Below are positions 1 through 9,147 of a stretch of DNA of 64,000 nt, in pieces. Source of the stretch: Saccharospirillum alexandrii (GTDB lineage Bacteria; Pseudomonadota; Gammaproteobacteria; Pseudomonadales; Natronospirillaceae); the NCBI RefSeq assembly GCF_004000275.1, contig NZ_RCIP01000001.1:1170749-1234748 (forward strand), read 5' to 3'. The number at the start of each line of letters is the position of its first letter. The stretch's first letter is position 1. The notes under the pieces are model-generated. The model saw only the letters and a program-made list of their open reading frames with translations, had not been told where the DNA came from and ran no database searches. Both the position numbers and the translations under genes were made by a program.

Positions 1-156
1 GCCAGCCTGGTGACCTTCCTGGTCACCGTGGCCAATGTCACTCTATTCGGAATCGGAGGGGCCTTCTGGGGGCTGGTGTTTGGCTATCTGGTGCGGGACC
101 GCCGCTACCTGGCGCTGCTTATTCAGCGCCTGACTTGGCGGCAAAAAAAGCACTGA
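1..156 (+). CDS. C-terminus of a BenE-like (benzoate/H+ symporter family) membrane permease, partial
   Basis: The window opens inside a reading frame that runs to a TGA at 154-156, giving about 51 residues. The peptide is a hydrophobic segment (FLVTVANVTLFGIGGAFWG) followed by a short basic tail rich in Arg and Lys, the usual end of an inner-membrane transporter. The 'FLVT...GIG.AFWGL' pattern resembles the last membrane helix of BenE-family permeases, but 51 residues are too few for certainty. The gene is convergent with the enoyl-CoA hydratase family gene, and the two 3' ends overlap by 38 bases. Everything upstream lies outside the window. Confidence 0.5.
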   Translation, partial: ASLVTFLVTVANVTLFGIGGAFWGLVFGYLVRDRRYLALLIQRLTWRQKKH

Positions 157-874
157 CGGCCTGGCGAAACTCGTCGCTCTTCAATTGTGCCTGAAAGTGG
201 CGGGCTTCATCGTCAATGGTGTTCAATGTAATGCTCATAAAGTGCTGCTTCATCAGCTTTTTGGTCAGCTCAATCGCCTTGGGCGGTTGCGCAGCCAGCA
301 GTTGCGCCTGCTGATGAGCGGCTTGAAGGTAGTTTTCATCGCCAAAAACAGCGTTGACCAGCCCGGCTTCAAGCGCCTCCTGCGGACCAAAGCTCTTGCC
401 CAGCATCAGCCACTCGGCCGCTTTGACATGCCCTACTTTTAACGGCAGCAGAAAAGAAGAGGCAAACTCCGGCACCAGGCCCAAACTGACGAACGGCAAC
501 TGGAACACTGCACTGTCGCCGCTGTACACCAGATCACAATGCAGCAACAAGGTGGTGCCAATACCGACGGCAGGCCCATTGACCGCCGCAACAATGGGTT
601 TGGGGAAATCAGCCATGGTGCGCAGAAAGCGCAGCACCGGGGCATCATCATCTTCCATTGGGTGTTCCATGAAGTCTTTCAGATCGTTGCCCGCCGTAAA
701 GCAGAACTTCTGACCCGACAACAATACTACCCGAGCTTCCGGGTTGTGCTTGGCTTCATCGAGTATGGACTTCAACTCGATGTACATAGCCTCGGTCAGC
801 GCATTGCGTTTCTCGGGGCGGTTCAATGTCAGTTCCAGAACGCCGTTATGCACCCGCTGTATAATTTCGCTCAT
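119..874 (-). CDS. Enoyl-CoA hydratase/isomerase family protein
   Basis: A 251-residue crotonase-fold enzyme, expected in the cytoplasm acting on acyl-CoA thioesters in fatty-acid or aromatic-acid degradation. The N-terminal 'LNRPEKRNALT' and the two oxyanion-hole segments, 'FTAGNDLKDF' (about residues 58-67) and 'NGPAVGIGTTLLLHCDL' (about 99-115), are clear family marks. In 'LGLVPEFASS' a single Glu sits where Delta3,Delta2-enoyl-CoA isomerases and PaaG-like members have their catalytic acid. The second hydratase Glu is not obvious, so isomerase activity is at least as likely as hydration. The ATG is preceded by an AGGAGC-like ribosome site. The gene stands alone between a convergent permease and a 337-base upstream gap. 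The exact substrate cannot be read from sequence. Confidence 0.85.
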   Translation of the reverse strand: MSEIIQRVHNGVLELTLNRPEKRNALTEAMYIELKSILDEAKHNPEARVVLLSGQKFCFTAGNDLKDFMEHPMEDDDAPVLRFLRTMADFPKPIVAAVNGPAVGIGTTLLLHCDLVYSGDSAVFQLPFVSLGLVPEFASSFLLPLKVGHVKAAEWLMLGKSFGPQEALEAGLVNAVFGDENYLQAAHQQAQLLAAQPPKAIELTKKLMKQHFMSITLNTIDDEARHFQAQLKSDEFRQAVSAFFAAKSGAE

Positions 875-997
875 GGGAGCTCCTGTTGGTATCAGATACC
901 CTACAATTTAAACGAGCGTTTGAATTTTGCAAGTGCCGTTGGTCAGGCTACCTCGAAATAGCTAAAGTCGAGGCTGACACAAGTAAAGCGGCGGGTG

Positions 998-1090
998 CCG
1001 GTGATGCCTCTGAGGGGAAGTTCGCAGCATGGATGCTGCGGTCTAGGCCCCATGGAAGGGTTCACGCCGACCCCTCAGAGGCATCACCGG
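998..1090. repeat. Nested palindromic intergenic element, copy 1
   Basis: Perfect 20-base inverted repeats at 998-1017 and 1071-1090 enclose a smaller perfect hairpin at 1023-1040 (8-bp arms around GG, sequence CGCAGCAT..ATGCTGCG) and a CCATGG palindrome near 1050-1056. Read on the minus strand the interior contains GGCGTGAACCCTTCCATGG, then GCCTAGACCGCAG. Nearly the same order of motifs recurs at about 22.25 kb and, more diverged, at about 51.3 kb, so this is one copy of a dispersed family. It lies in the 337-base gap between the divergent enoyl-CoA hydratase and fumarase genes. There is no coding frame or U-tract, so a plain terminator is unlikely. Confidence 0.75.
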
Positions 1091-1211
1091 TATCCGATGC
1101 GAGTCATTGCCACCACGCTTGAGCAACCGGCTAATGCTTTTGAACTGAACCGATTCCTGGAAAAGTGTTGTACACTTCGCGCCACCGAGCAGACCGGCAG
1201 AGGAGCCCTTC

Positions 1212-2726
1212 ATGACCGTCATTAAGCAGGACGATCTTATTCAGAGCGTCGCAGACGCCTTGCAGTTCATTTCCTACTATCACCCGAAAGACTTCATTCA
1301 GGCCGTGCATCAGGCCTACGAGCGCGAAGAATCCCAGGCCGCCAAAGATGCCATGGCCCAGATTCTGATCAACAGCCGGATGTGTGCCGAGGGGCACCGC
1401 CCTATTTGTCAGGACACCGGCATCGTGACCGTGTTTTTGAAGATCGGGATGGACGTTCGCTGGGATGGCGCCACCATGGGCGTTGAAGACATGGTCAACG
1501 AAGGCGTTCGCCGTGCTTATCTGCACCCCGACAACGTGCTGCGTGCTTCCGTACTGGCCGACCCGGACGGCAAGCGCACCAACACCAAAGACAACACCCC
1601 GGCCGTGATACACACCCAAGTGGTGCCCGGCAATACCGTCGATGTACAGGTAGCAGCCAAGGGGGGTGGCAGTGAAGCCAAATCCAAATTCGCCATGCTG
1701 AACCCCTCGGATTCGATCGTCGATTGGGTACTGAAAGTGGTTCCTGAAATGGGCGCTGGCTGGTGCCCGCCGGGTATGCTCGGCATCGGCATCGGCGGCA
1801 CCGCCGAGAAAGCCATGCTGATGGCCAAAGAATCCCTGATGGAACCAATCAACATTCAGGAACTGCAGGAACGGGGGGCCAGCAATCGGGGCGAGGAACT
1901 GCGGCTTGAATTGTTTGAAAAAGTGAACAAACTGGGCATCGGCGCTCAGGGCCTCGGTGGCCTGACGACGGTACTCGACATCAAAGTCATGGACGCACCG
2001 ACCCATGCGGCGAACAAGCCCGTCGCCATCATCCCCAACTGCGCGGCCACCCGTCATACTCACTTCGTGTTGGACGGTTCCGGCATTGCCAAACTCGAAG
2101 AGCCCAAGCTGGAAGACTGGCCCGATATCGTCTGGGATGCCGGCCCCAAGGCGCGCCGTGTCGACCTGAACACCCTGACCAAAACTGACATGCTCGACTG
2201 GAAACCCGGCGAAACCCTGTTGCTCAACGGCAAGATGTACACTGGCCGCGATGCCGCTCACAAGCGCATGGTCGATATGATCAGCAAGGGCGAACCCCTG
2301 CCCGTCGACTTCACCAACAAGATGATCTACTACGTTGGCCCGGTTGACCCCATGGGTGATGAAGCGGTGGGTCCAGCGGGGCCGACCACAGCCACCCGGA
2401 TGGATAAGTTCACCGACACCGTCCTGGAGCACACGGGTCTGATCGGCATGGTGGGCAAGGCAGAGCGTGGCCCGGTAGCGATTGAATCCATTGCCCGCCA
2501 CAAGGCAACCTACTTGATGGCCGTGGGCGGAGCAGCCTACCTGGTATCCAAGGCCATTCGCGAGGCCAAAGTCGTCGCCTTTGAAGACTTGGGTATGGAA
2601 GCCATTTACGAGTTTGATGTGGTGGATATGCCGGTAACCGTTGCTGTGGATACCCAAGGCAGCTCGGTACACCAGACAGGACCCAAAGAATGGGCGGCCA
2701 AGATACTGGCAAAAGAAGTCGGTTAA
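1212..2726 (+). CDS. fumA: Fumarate hydratase, class I ([4Fe-4S] type)
   Basis: A 504-residue class I fumarase that interconverts fumarate and malate in the TCA cycle in the cytoplasm. It uses an oxygen-sensitive 4Fe-4S cluster. The N-terminal alpha-domain carries 'GHRPICQDTGIVTVF', whose Cys66 is the expected first cluster ligand, and 'PNCAATRHTHF' with Cys277 the second. 'GIGIGGTAEKAM' is the substrate-binding glycine-rich stretch. The C-terminal beta-domain has 'GPTTATRMD' and 'VGPVDPMGDE'. The length matches the single-chain Pseudomonas-type enzymes and is shorter than E. coli FumA. The start is supported by an AGAGGAG site eight bases upstream. It is a single-gene unit, followed at once by a strong terminator. 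Confidence 0.95.
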   Translation: MTVIKQDDLIQSVADALQFISYYHPKDFIQAVHQAYEREESQAAKDAMAQILINSRMCAEGHRPICQDTGIVTVFLKIGMDVRWDGATMGVEDMVNEGVRRAYLHPDNVLRASVLADPDGKRTNTKDNTPAVIHTQVVPGNTVDVQVAAKGGGSEAKSKFAMLNPSDSIVDWVLKVVPEMGAGWCPPGMLGIGIGGTAEKAMLMAKESLMEPINIQELQERGASNRGEELRLELFEKVNKLGIGAQGLGGLTTVLDIKVMDAPTHAANKPVAIIPNCAATRHTHFVLDGSGIAKLEEPKLEDWPDIVWDAGPKARRVDLNTLTKTDMLDWKPGETLLLNGKMYTGRDAAHKRMVDMISKGEPLPVDFTNKMIYYVGPVDPMGDEAVGPAGPTTATRMDKFTDTVLEHTGLIGMVGKAERGPVAIESIARHKATYLMAVGGAAYLVSKAIREAKVVAFEDLGMEAIYEFDVVDMPVTVAVDTQGSSVHQTGPKEWAAKILAKEVG

Positions 2727-2747
2727 CGGGCAAAGGCTATTCAATCA

Positions 2748-2771
2748 AACCCGCTGAGGCGGGTTTTTTTT
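2748..2771 (+). terminator. Rho-independent terminator of the fumarase gene
   Basis: A perfect 7-bp stem (AACCCGC / GCGGGTT) with a TGAG loop is followed by eight T residues, 22 bases after the fumarase stop codon. Confidence 0.9.
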
Positions 2772-2802
2772 GGCCTGATAACCACGTTTCAAAAATAGCA
2801 GA

Positions 2803-2835
2803 CAAAAAAAAGCCCGAATCAAACGATTCGGGCCT
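2803..2835 (-). terminator. Rho-independent terminator of the large lipoprotein gene
   Basis: On the minus strand a 9-bp perfect stem (GCCCGAATC / GATTCGGGC with a four-base loop, 2812-2833) is followed by a run of T (the A run at 2804-2811 on the plus strand). It lies about 45 bases after the stop of the gene ending at 2879. With the fumarase terminator it insulates two convergent genes. Confidence 0.9.
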
Positions 2836-2878
2836 TCAAAGTCAGGTAGCCGAAGCTACCTGATGGTTTCGAGAGGGA

Positions 2879-5800
2879 TTACTCGAAATCAACGTCTGAG
2901 TTGGCAGGAGCCGAAGTCTCGGACGCGTCCCACTGGCTTTCCCAGGGAGCGTCAACGATCAGGTTATCGCCAGCTTCAACGGGGTCACCGCCCAACACGA
3001 AGGTAAAGGTCAGAGTACGTCCGCCATTGCTGACTACCAGAGAGTGAGTATCGTCAGCTGCATTAATGTCTGCGGTGCCACCATTGTCATCAGTAAAGGT
3101 GAACCGGCCTTCGAACTCATTCTGAGCAATGGTGCCGTCGTTGTTCCCGTCCCAGGAAGACAGGTCGATTGGGTGGGTACCCGTGAACTGAACCGAGATG
3201 GTGTCAGAGTTCAGTGTTGTACCGTTGTCGACACCGGTTACACGGAACAAACCAGTTTGATCAATCGCGGCGAAATCTGGCTGGTGGAAGAAGAACTCGT
3301 TGTCATCGGCGGCGTTACCGATCGAGAAATCATTCCAGCTGTTGCCCAGCACGTCTTCCACGTCGCTGAAGTCCAGACGGGCGTGACGGTACAGATCCGA
3401 CGGGAAAGACCCTGCGGTTGCATCGCTTTCGTCATACTGTGCCAGTGTGAAGATAGCAGTGCGGTTCAGGTCTTCGCCCCAGGCGCTTGGCAAAACACGC
3501 AAGGTAGACTGATCAGCCTGTGCATTGAAAGCGTTAACCGTATCCAGATCCATGGTGATGGTCTGACCACCCAGAACGATCTGAGTCGTGGTATCGATAG
3601 CAACCGCTTCGTTGAAGTTGATGACCAGTTCGTTACCTACATAGCTGGCGCTTTCAACCATCGGCGGCAGTGCATCACCAACGACAACCTTGGCATTGCT
3701 TGAACCGGCATTTCCGGTTGCATCCTGAATGGAAGCCTGGAAGTCGATGATGGAGCCGTGATCGGTGTTACCGAAAGTCACCACATCGTCGATGTCGAAT
3801 TGAACCAGATCGGCCGTTGTTGATTCGCCATCGTCTTCAATGTTGACGTTGCTGTTGGCAACAAAGTTGCTCAGGCCAGCGTTCAGCGTATCAACAACCG
3901 GGTCCGTTCCAGTCAGTTCAACATTTTCAGACATTGCGACACCAATAGAACGGGTGCGAGCAGTGGCGTCACCGATCCAGGCAGTGTAAGCAACAGCATC
4001 GTAGATGCCAGGAGTAGAGCCCGGGATGTTAGCAGCGTCGAAGTCCAGCTCGTCGATGAAGTATTCACCACGGTCGTTGCTGTCGGCGATGTCGTTAACC
4101 AGGTTCAGGTCAAACAAGGGCTTAAGTGTCAGCAGACCTTCAACGCCCAGCTCTTCGGTACCGTCGCTGGTGCCATCAACCACGCTCAACATGCGCGGAG
4201 TGATGTTCAGGAACGGAATACCCGGCTCAACATCCGGAGTCGATGACTGTTCGCCACCGTTACCGTATTGCAGGCTCGAGACAGAACCGTTGTTGTTGTC
4301 AGCATTCACACCATAAGCCTTCTGCAGCACGGTGGTCGGTGCTACGTTGTCTTCCAGGGTCAGCGAAGCCGTTTGGCCTTCGTAACCGAACTGATCGAAC
4401 GGCGTAATGGTTACGATGTCACCTGGCTCAACGCCCTGAACCACCAGGTAGACTGCCTCACCTTCGGCTACATCGGATACGAAACGGTTGGCAACGCCAC
4501 CGTCGAATGTCGCACCGACCAGACGCTTGTTGACCAGACCGTTAAACTTGGACAGGCCATTGCTGCCGATAACGTCCATTTCATAGTAGTCAGCAACGGT
4601 AGAGGCAAATTCGATACCCGCAGCATTGGCTTCAACGCTGGTGTCATCAATGTAGCCAACTGTCGCCGCAATGGCACTGGCCAGATCTTCCATACGCTCT
4701 GCTGCATCGGCGACATTGCTTGAATCGTTGTCGTCTGCAGTGTTCAGTTGCTGAATACCGTCGCGCTCGTCATCAACATCCAGGAAGGCATCGTTGTCTT
4801 GTTGAAGTTGCAGCAAAGAACCGAAACCGGTTACGTCTTGAGCTTGCTGGGCATCGGTCAGATCAACGGCTTCGGCATTCTGGTTTGCTTCAATGTAGGC
4901 TTTCAGCTTGATACGAACATAGCTGCTACCAACACTGGTTGTCAGGCCTTCATCAAAGCCAACAGGCGAGTTATCGCCGTTCGCAATGGTGGTGCCAACA
5001 GAGTTGGATGGCATGGCAGTATCGCGGAAGTCGTCACGCAGCAGCAGCACGTCAATTTCATTACCAGCGACCAGAGCTGAATCCAGAGTTACCGTCAGCA
5101 CTTTGCCGTTCAGGCTGGCGCTGTGCGGCAGGTAGGCACCACCGTCAACGTCACGAACCAGCAGAGAGTTACCAGACACATCGATGTTAGCCATGGTTTC
5201 GCTGAATTCGATGGTGAACTGAGTAGTCACATCATCGTTCAACATACCGCGACCCGCAGTCTGATCGACCACTTCGGCAACGGCTTTCACCCAGGGTGAA
5301 ATTTCATCTTCACTCTGTACTTCAGTGGCTTCTACGTTACCCAGCTCGTAGGGCGTGTACTCATCTGAAGTATCCGCTTGAGCAGTGACGGTATAGCCTT
5401 CAGCTGCAAGCTTCAGAATGGCGTCAGCAGGCACGTTGGTGAATTCAAACGCACCGCTGGCCGAAGTAGTGGTGGTAACAGATTCAATGCCGTAGCTGGT
5501 TACTACGCCATCCTGTTGCTGCTCCTGGTCGACGCCAGAGGCGGTAGAAACCATGTCCAGCGCCAGGTTCACCTGAGCCAGCGCTTCGCCACTGTCGGCG
5601 CTGCGCAGAACACCTTTAACGGTTGCCATTTTTTCAGGCAATACCGCGGTTCCGGCTGAGGCATTGAAGCCATCGATGAAGGTGGTTACCGGGTTGGTGA
5701 CTTCGCTGGTGTCTGCATTGGCTTCAGAACCATTGAAGAGTTGCGCTTGCGGCTTAACAGTAACGCTGGCTTTCAGGTACTGGGCCGGCGGGACAATGGT

Positions 5801-6130
5801 CAGTGCCAGTGCCTGGGCGTAGGAATCGTTGTCGTTGCGAACTGTCTGGCTGACAGCCACATCGCTGAAATAGTATTGGCCGCCGGCGTTGGTCACAACA
5901 GACTGATTGCCAAGGTATACGGTTGCGCCTTCGATCGGCATACCGTTCGTGTCAGTCACCAGGCCAGTGATGGAACCGCGGGGGTTGTTGACGCTGACGT
6001 ACTGTGACGATTCATTGCTGGTGGAGCTGTTGCTGTTGTTCGAATCATCTTCGCCACAGCCAACCAGAACCAGAGTACCTGCCGCGACCGCAGCAACCAG
6101 TGACTTTTTAATCCAAATGCCTTCAGACAT
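2879..6130 (-). CDS. Large surface lipoprotein with carboxypeptidase-regulatory-like and Ig-like repeats
   Basis: A 1083-residue protein that I do not recognise as a named family. The N-terminus is a lipoprotein signal with lipobox 'LVGCG' (Cys25), followed by a Ser/Asn linker, so it is probably anchored in the outer membrane. Residues about 50-110 ('GSITGLVTDTNGMPIEGA') look like a carboxypeptidase regulatory-like domain, and about 165-255 is a second such domain. Bacterial Ig-like segments follow at about 285-370 ('FTIEFSETMANIDVSG') and about 830-930 ('LVINFNEAVAIDTTT'). Near residues 992-1003 is an EF-hand/dockerin-type loop (DGNNDGTIAQNE) that should bind calcium. Composition is acidic, as expected of a secreted halophile protein. 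The start has an AGGAGAAGG site six bases upstream. It is transcribed alone. It may be an adhesin or polymer-binding protein; no catalytic motif is seen. Confidence 0.75.
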   Translation of the reverse strand: MSEGIWIKKSLVAAVAAGTLVLVGCGEDDSNNSNSSTSNESSQYVSVNNPRGSITGLVTDTNGMPIEGATVYLGNQSVVTNAGGQYYFSDVAVSQTVRNDNDSYAQALALTIVPPAQYLKASVTVKPQAQLFNGSEANADTSEVTNPVTTFIDGFNASAGTAVLPEKMATVKGVLRSADSGEALAQVNLALDMVSTASGVDQEQQQDGVVTSYGIESVTTTTSASGAFEFTNVPADAILKLAAEGYTVTAQADTSDEYTPYELGNVEATEVQSEDEISPWVKAVAEVVDQTAGRGMLNDDVTTQFTIEFSETMANIDVSGNSLLVRDVDGGAYLPHSASLNGKVLTVTLDSALVAGNEIDVLLLRDDFRDTAMPSNSVGTTIANGDNSPVGFDEGLTTSVGSSYVRIKLKAYIEANQNAEAVDLTDAQQAQDVTGFGSLLQLQQDNDAFLDVDDERDGIQQLNTADDNDSSNVADAAERMEDLASAIAATVGYIDDTSVEANAAGIEFASTVADYYEMDVIGSNGLSKFNGLVNKRLVGATFDGGVANRFVSDVAEGEAVYLVVQGVEPGDIVTITPFDQFGYEGQTASLTLEDNVAPTTVLQKAYGVNADNNNGSVSSLQYGNGGEQSSTPDVEPGIPFLNITPRMLSVVDGTSDGTEELGVEGLLTLKPLFDLNLVNDIADSNDRGEYFIDELDFDAANIPGSTPGIYDAVAYTAWIGDATARTRSIGVAMSENVELTGTDPVVDTLNAGLSNFVANSNVNIEDDGESTTADLVQFDIDDVVTFGNTDHGSIIDFQASIQDATGNAGSSNAKVVVGDALPPMVESASYVGNELVINFNEAVAIDTTTQIVLGGQTITMDLDTVNAFNAQADQSTLRVLPSAWGEDLNRTAIFTLAQYDESDATAGSFPSDLYRHARLDFSDVEDVLGNSWNDFSIGNAADDNEFFFHQPDFAAIDQTGLFRVTGVDNGTTLNSDTISVQFTGTHPIDLSSWDGNNDGTIAQNEFEGRFTFTDDNGGTADINAADDTHSLVVSNGGRTLTFTFVLGGDPVEAGDNLIVDAPWESQWDASETSAPANSDVDFE

Positions 6131-6157
6131 TTCCTTCTCCTATGACTTTTCAGGTGT

Positions 6158-6183
6158 CGTATTGCATTCCTTCACGCAATACG
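6158..6183. promoter_or_regulatory. Perfect inverted repeat in the leader of the large lipoprotein gene
   Basis: CGTATTGC and GCAATACG form 8-bp perfect arms around a ten-base spacer, 28 bases upstream of the start codon at 6130. It could be an operator or an mRNA hairpin; the sequence alone does not say which. A second inverted repeat, ACTGAAC/GTTCAGT, lies at 6364-6382. Confidence 0.4.
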
Positions 6184-6710
6184 AATTCAGCGCGATACGC
6201 TATCGAGAGTCACAGACAGAAAGGGAAATAGAGGATCTCTGCGCCCGCAGGCGTAGGATTTAAAATAGATCAAAGACGCATCGTCCTTGTCTTTCCCTGT
6301 CTGTAGCTGTTCCCTTCGCAACCTGTGCGGAGCTGATCAGGACTCCGGAGGTTGGATCGTGCTACTGAACTTCATGTTCAGTGTGCCGCGACGACATGCT
6401 CGCATTCGGCGCGTGTATGAAACGGTTTCGGGCCACTCAAGTCAATCGGTGATATTTACCAATTTTTTTTTTTGTGATTGACTCGTCATACTCAAAAATT
6501 GTCGGCAATGTCTTACATACGAGCAGGCAATCAATGTGCATTGAATGAATGTTATTGGCGCTGATAATTGCCTTGAAAACGCCAGAAAACCTGAAAAACA
6601 GCGGGAAATTAATCATGCGAATCAAGCAGGAAGGTCATTCCATTCTGAACAAAAAACAGCCATCGTTTTGACTAATTAATAACCAGAGTGGTTTTCTAGT
6701 ACGGTGACAC
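6184..6710. other. Intergenic region without a recognisable gene
   Basis: About 530 bases lie between the start of the lipoprotein gene and the end of the AraC regulator. They are AT-richer than their surroundings, with a homopolymer T run at about 6464-6474. The small open frames have no ribosome sites and no recognisable product. The lipoprotein promoter must lie here. I cannot assign -35/-10 boxes with confidence. Confidence 0.5.
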
Positions 6711-7640
6711 CTACGCCTCGTACTGTGACGAACGGCGGCGCGAATAGCGCCTGAACTGGGTCGGCGACATGCCCGTTCGGCCACGAAACCAGTGACTGAA
6801 ATTGAAAGCATCGGCATAGCCGACCCGCTGAGCAATTTGACTGACTTGCCAGTTACTGCTGGCCAGCAGTTCACCGGCGCGCTGCAACCGAAGATCGGCC
6901 AGGCGCGACATGGGCCCCTGACCATATAGCTTCTTGCATACCCGGTTAAGGTGCGGTACCGAGCAATGTACCCGTTCGGCCAGTCGGGCCTGAGACCAGG
7001 GGTGATGCAACTGGTCTTCGAGCTGGGCATACAATTGACGCACCGTCATTTCTAGCCGGCTATAGCCCGATTCCCTGAGCAACAAATCAGTCAGCATCTC
7101 ACTGATCAGCCCGACCATGCGGCGTCGGCGTGGTGTCCTAATCTGGTGATAAAGTGCGTCCATCATCGGTGAAATAGCCCAAACCTGATCATGTTGAAAC
7201 ACATCGGCCGGTTGACCCCGCAAGGCAGACCAAACCTCGGAGTCGTCCAGCAGTAGCCAGGCCATTCGCCATTCCTGTTCTGCGGCACCCAGTTCAAACA
7301 GGAAAGGTTGATGGGCGGGCAGCAGGGTAACGCTGCCAGGGGTGATCATTTCTGATCGACCCGGCAACCGAACCTGACCGCCGCCGCCCAGTGTAAACAG
7401 CAGGGTATGAATGTCGGGATCTTTTCGTCCGACGTGATAATGCCCACGCAGCCAACTGACCCCGCCCATATGCATGTCATGGTCTCTAAGCTCAGGTATC
7501 TCTTCAGCAATCAGAAAGCGCTCCCGGCATTCGGGGCCGAGAATCAGTATGTCCTGAAAGTCTTCATGATCCATATTCACAGGTAGTTGATTCATCTGCA
7601 CATAGCCCCCAGGGTTACCTGGCCCTAGAATATAGCTCAA
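6711..7640 (-). CDS. AraC family transcriptional regulator
   Basis: A 309-residue regulator. The C-terminal ~100 residues hold two helix-turn-helix units of the AraC/XylS type ('LAERVHCSVPHLNRVCKKLYG' region, then 'VSQIAQRVGYADAFNFSHWFRGRTGMSPTQFRRY'). The N-terminal part has a cupin-like ligand domain ('HTLLFTLGGGGQVRLPG...ITPGSVTLLPAHQPF'). This arrangement is the one used to sense sugars or related small molecules. An ATG at 7598 (MNQLPVNMD...) is a plausible alternative start. It is divergent from the MATE exporter 123 bases away, so it may control that gene, but neither a target site nor an effector can be identified. Confidence 0.88.
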   Translation of the reverse strand: MSYILGPGNPGGYVQMNQLPVNMDHEDFQDILILGPECRERFLIAEEIPELRDHDMHMGGVSWLRGHYHVGRKDPDIHTLLFTLGGGGQVRLPGRSEMITPGSVTLLPAHQPFLFELGAAEQEWRMAWLLLDDSEVWSALRGQPADVFQHDQVWAISPMMDALYHQIRTPRRRRMVGLISEMLTDLLLRESGYSRLEMTVRQLYAQLEDQLHHPWSQARLAERVHCSVPHLNRVCKKLYGQGPMSRLADLRLQRAGELLASSNWQVSQIAQRVGYADAFNFSHWFRGRTGMSPTQFRRYSRRRSSQYEA

Positions 7641-7763
7641 TACAAGCCTATTCCATCGATTCCTGAATAACCTCTTACGCTGTTATACAGCCCCTACTCG
7701 ATCGGAACATTCTTTTTCACAGTATCAACCTGACGCACCTGTTGGTGTATACACGGAGCATCG

Positions 7764-9134
7764 ATGAGCTATCGAGCATTCTGGCAACAGGTTTTTGCAT
7801 TGGCCTTGCCGGTCGCGTTTCAGTCAGCCCTGGTTTCCGCACTGGCCATGGCCGACGTGCTGATGGTCGGGCATCTGGGCAGTGAGGCGGTAGCGGCCGT
7901 CGGTCTGGCGGCCAAGCTGAATTTCGTACTGATTCTGATCATGGCCGCGCTGGGGACTGGGTGCAGCATTCTCTGTGCCCAGTATTTTGGCGCCGGTCGC
8001 CATGAAAAAGTCCGGCAAACGCTGGCGCTGTCGCAGTGTGTCGGCGCCCTGATCATGCTGCCCTTTACCCTGCTGGTGATTCTAAACGCTGAGTTTCTGG
8101 TGCGCCTGGGAACACGGGACCCTGCGGTTATCCAACTGGGCACTCCCTACATGGCTTTGCTCGGCCAGACCTTATTCACAACCCAGGGCATCATCGTTTA
8201 TGAATCAGCAATGCGCGCCATCGGCCGCACCGGCTGGCCGCTGAAGTACGCGATCGTTGCCATCGTGCTGAACATCGTCATGAATTACTGGTTTATTAAC
8301 GGTGGGCTGGGCGTGCCTGCCCTGGGTGTCACCGGAGCGGCGGTTGCGACAGTGCTGGCGCGCTTATTTCAGATCGGCTGGATGACCGTTGACGTTCAAC
8401 ACACCCGAACCCTGCATCTGTCGGTCAGCGCCTTTACTGGTCTGCGCCACTCTACCCTGCCCAGACGGTTTTTCACCCTGGCCTGGCCTCTGGTGTTGAA
8501 TTTTACCCTCTGGTCATTGGGTTCGCTGGGTTACACCCTGATCGCCGGTCGCATGGGCACCGTACCACTGGCCGTCATGAGCCTACTGGCACCCATTGAG
8601 GGCATGTATCACTCGCTGTTCTTTGGCCTGGTCAACGCCTGCGGCATCATGATTGGCCAACGTCTCGGGCGCGGCCAGTTCGACGAAGCACAATGGCTGG
8701 CCAACCGCTTTATGTGGATGGCACCGCTGGGCTCACTGATGGTGGGAGTATTACTGCTGGTCGGCTCACCGGTTCTACTGGCAACTCTGGCTACCCAGGA
8801 CAGTGAAACCCTTCGCCAGACACAATGGGCCATGGTCATCATGTGTCTGGGTTTCTGGATCAAGGTGTTCAACATGACCGCCATTCAGGGCATTCTGCGC
8901 GCCGGCGGCGACAGCAAGTTTTGTCTGGGCATGGACATGGTGGCGCTTTGGCTGATTGGCCTGCCATTAACCTGGATAGCGGCCTTTATCTGGGAGCTGC
9001 CCTTTATCTGGGTATACGCTCTGGTGTTGAGCGAAGAAGTCGTCAAAGCGGCGGGCGTCTACTGGCGCGTGCGCCGCCGCTATTGGCTGACTAATCTGGC
9101 TGATGAGCCGGAAACCCTGACGGTTCCGGCCTGA
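7764..9134 (+). CDS. MATE family multidrug/toxin efflux transporter
   Basis: A 456-residue inner-membrane exporter of the MATE family, expected to exchange Na+ or H+ for cationic drugs or metabolites. It has about twelve hydrophobic helices in two homologous halves. Typical features include 'ALPVAFQSALVSALAMADVLMVGHLGSEAVAAVGLA' near the N-terminus and 'GGDSKFCLGMDMVALWLIGLP' near residues 380-405. The length is normal. The start has an ACGGAGCATCG sequence upstream. The neighbouring divergent AraC regulator suggests inducible expression. Confidence 0.92.
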   Translation: MSYRAFWQQVFALALPVAFQSALVSALAMADVLMVGHLGSEAVAAVGLAAKLNFVLILIMAALGTGCSILCAQYFGAGRHEKVRQTLALSQCVGALIMLPFTLLVILNAEFLVRLGTRDPAVIQLGTPYMALLGQTLFTTQGIIVYESAMRAIGRTGWPLKYAIVAIVLNIVMNYWFINGGLGVPALGVTGAAVATVLARLFQIGWMTVDVQHTRTLHLSVSAFTGLRHSTLPRRFFTLAWPLVLNFTLWSLGSLGYTLIAGRMGTVPLAVMSLLAPIEGMYHSLFFGLVNACGIMIGQRLGRGQFDEAQWLANRFMWMAPLGSLMVGVLLLVGSPVLLATLATQDSETLRQTQWAMVIMCLGFWIKVFNMTAIQGILRAGGDSKFCLGMDMVALWLIGLPLTWIAAFIWELPFIWVYALVLSEEVVKAAGVYWRVRRRYWLTNLADEPETLTVPA

Positions 9135-9147
9135 GCCTTAAACGGTG

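Noticed and set aside
1131-2744. A 537-codon open frame on the minus strand across the fumarase gene
   Set aside because: It is the antisense shadow of a clearly conserved enzyme, with a His/Gly/Val-rich composition and no ribosome site or domain.
6437-6625. A 62-codon minus-strand frame in the gap before the AraC gene
   Set aside because: AT-rich non-coding composition and no supporting start signal.
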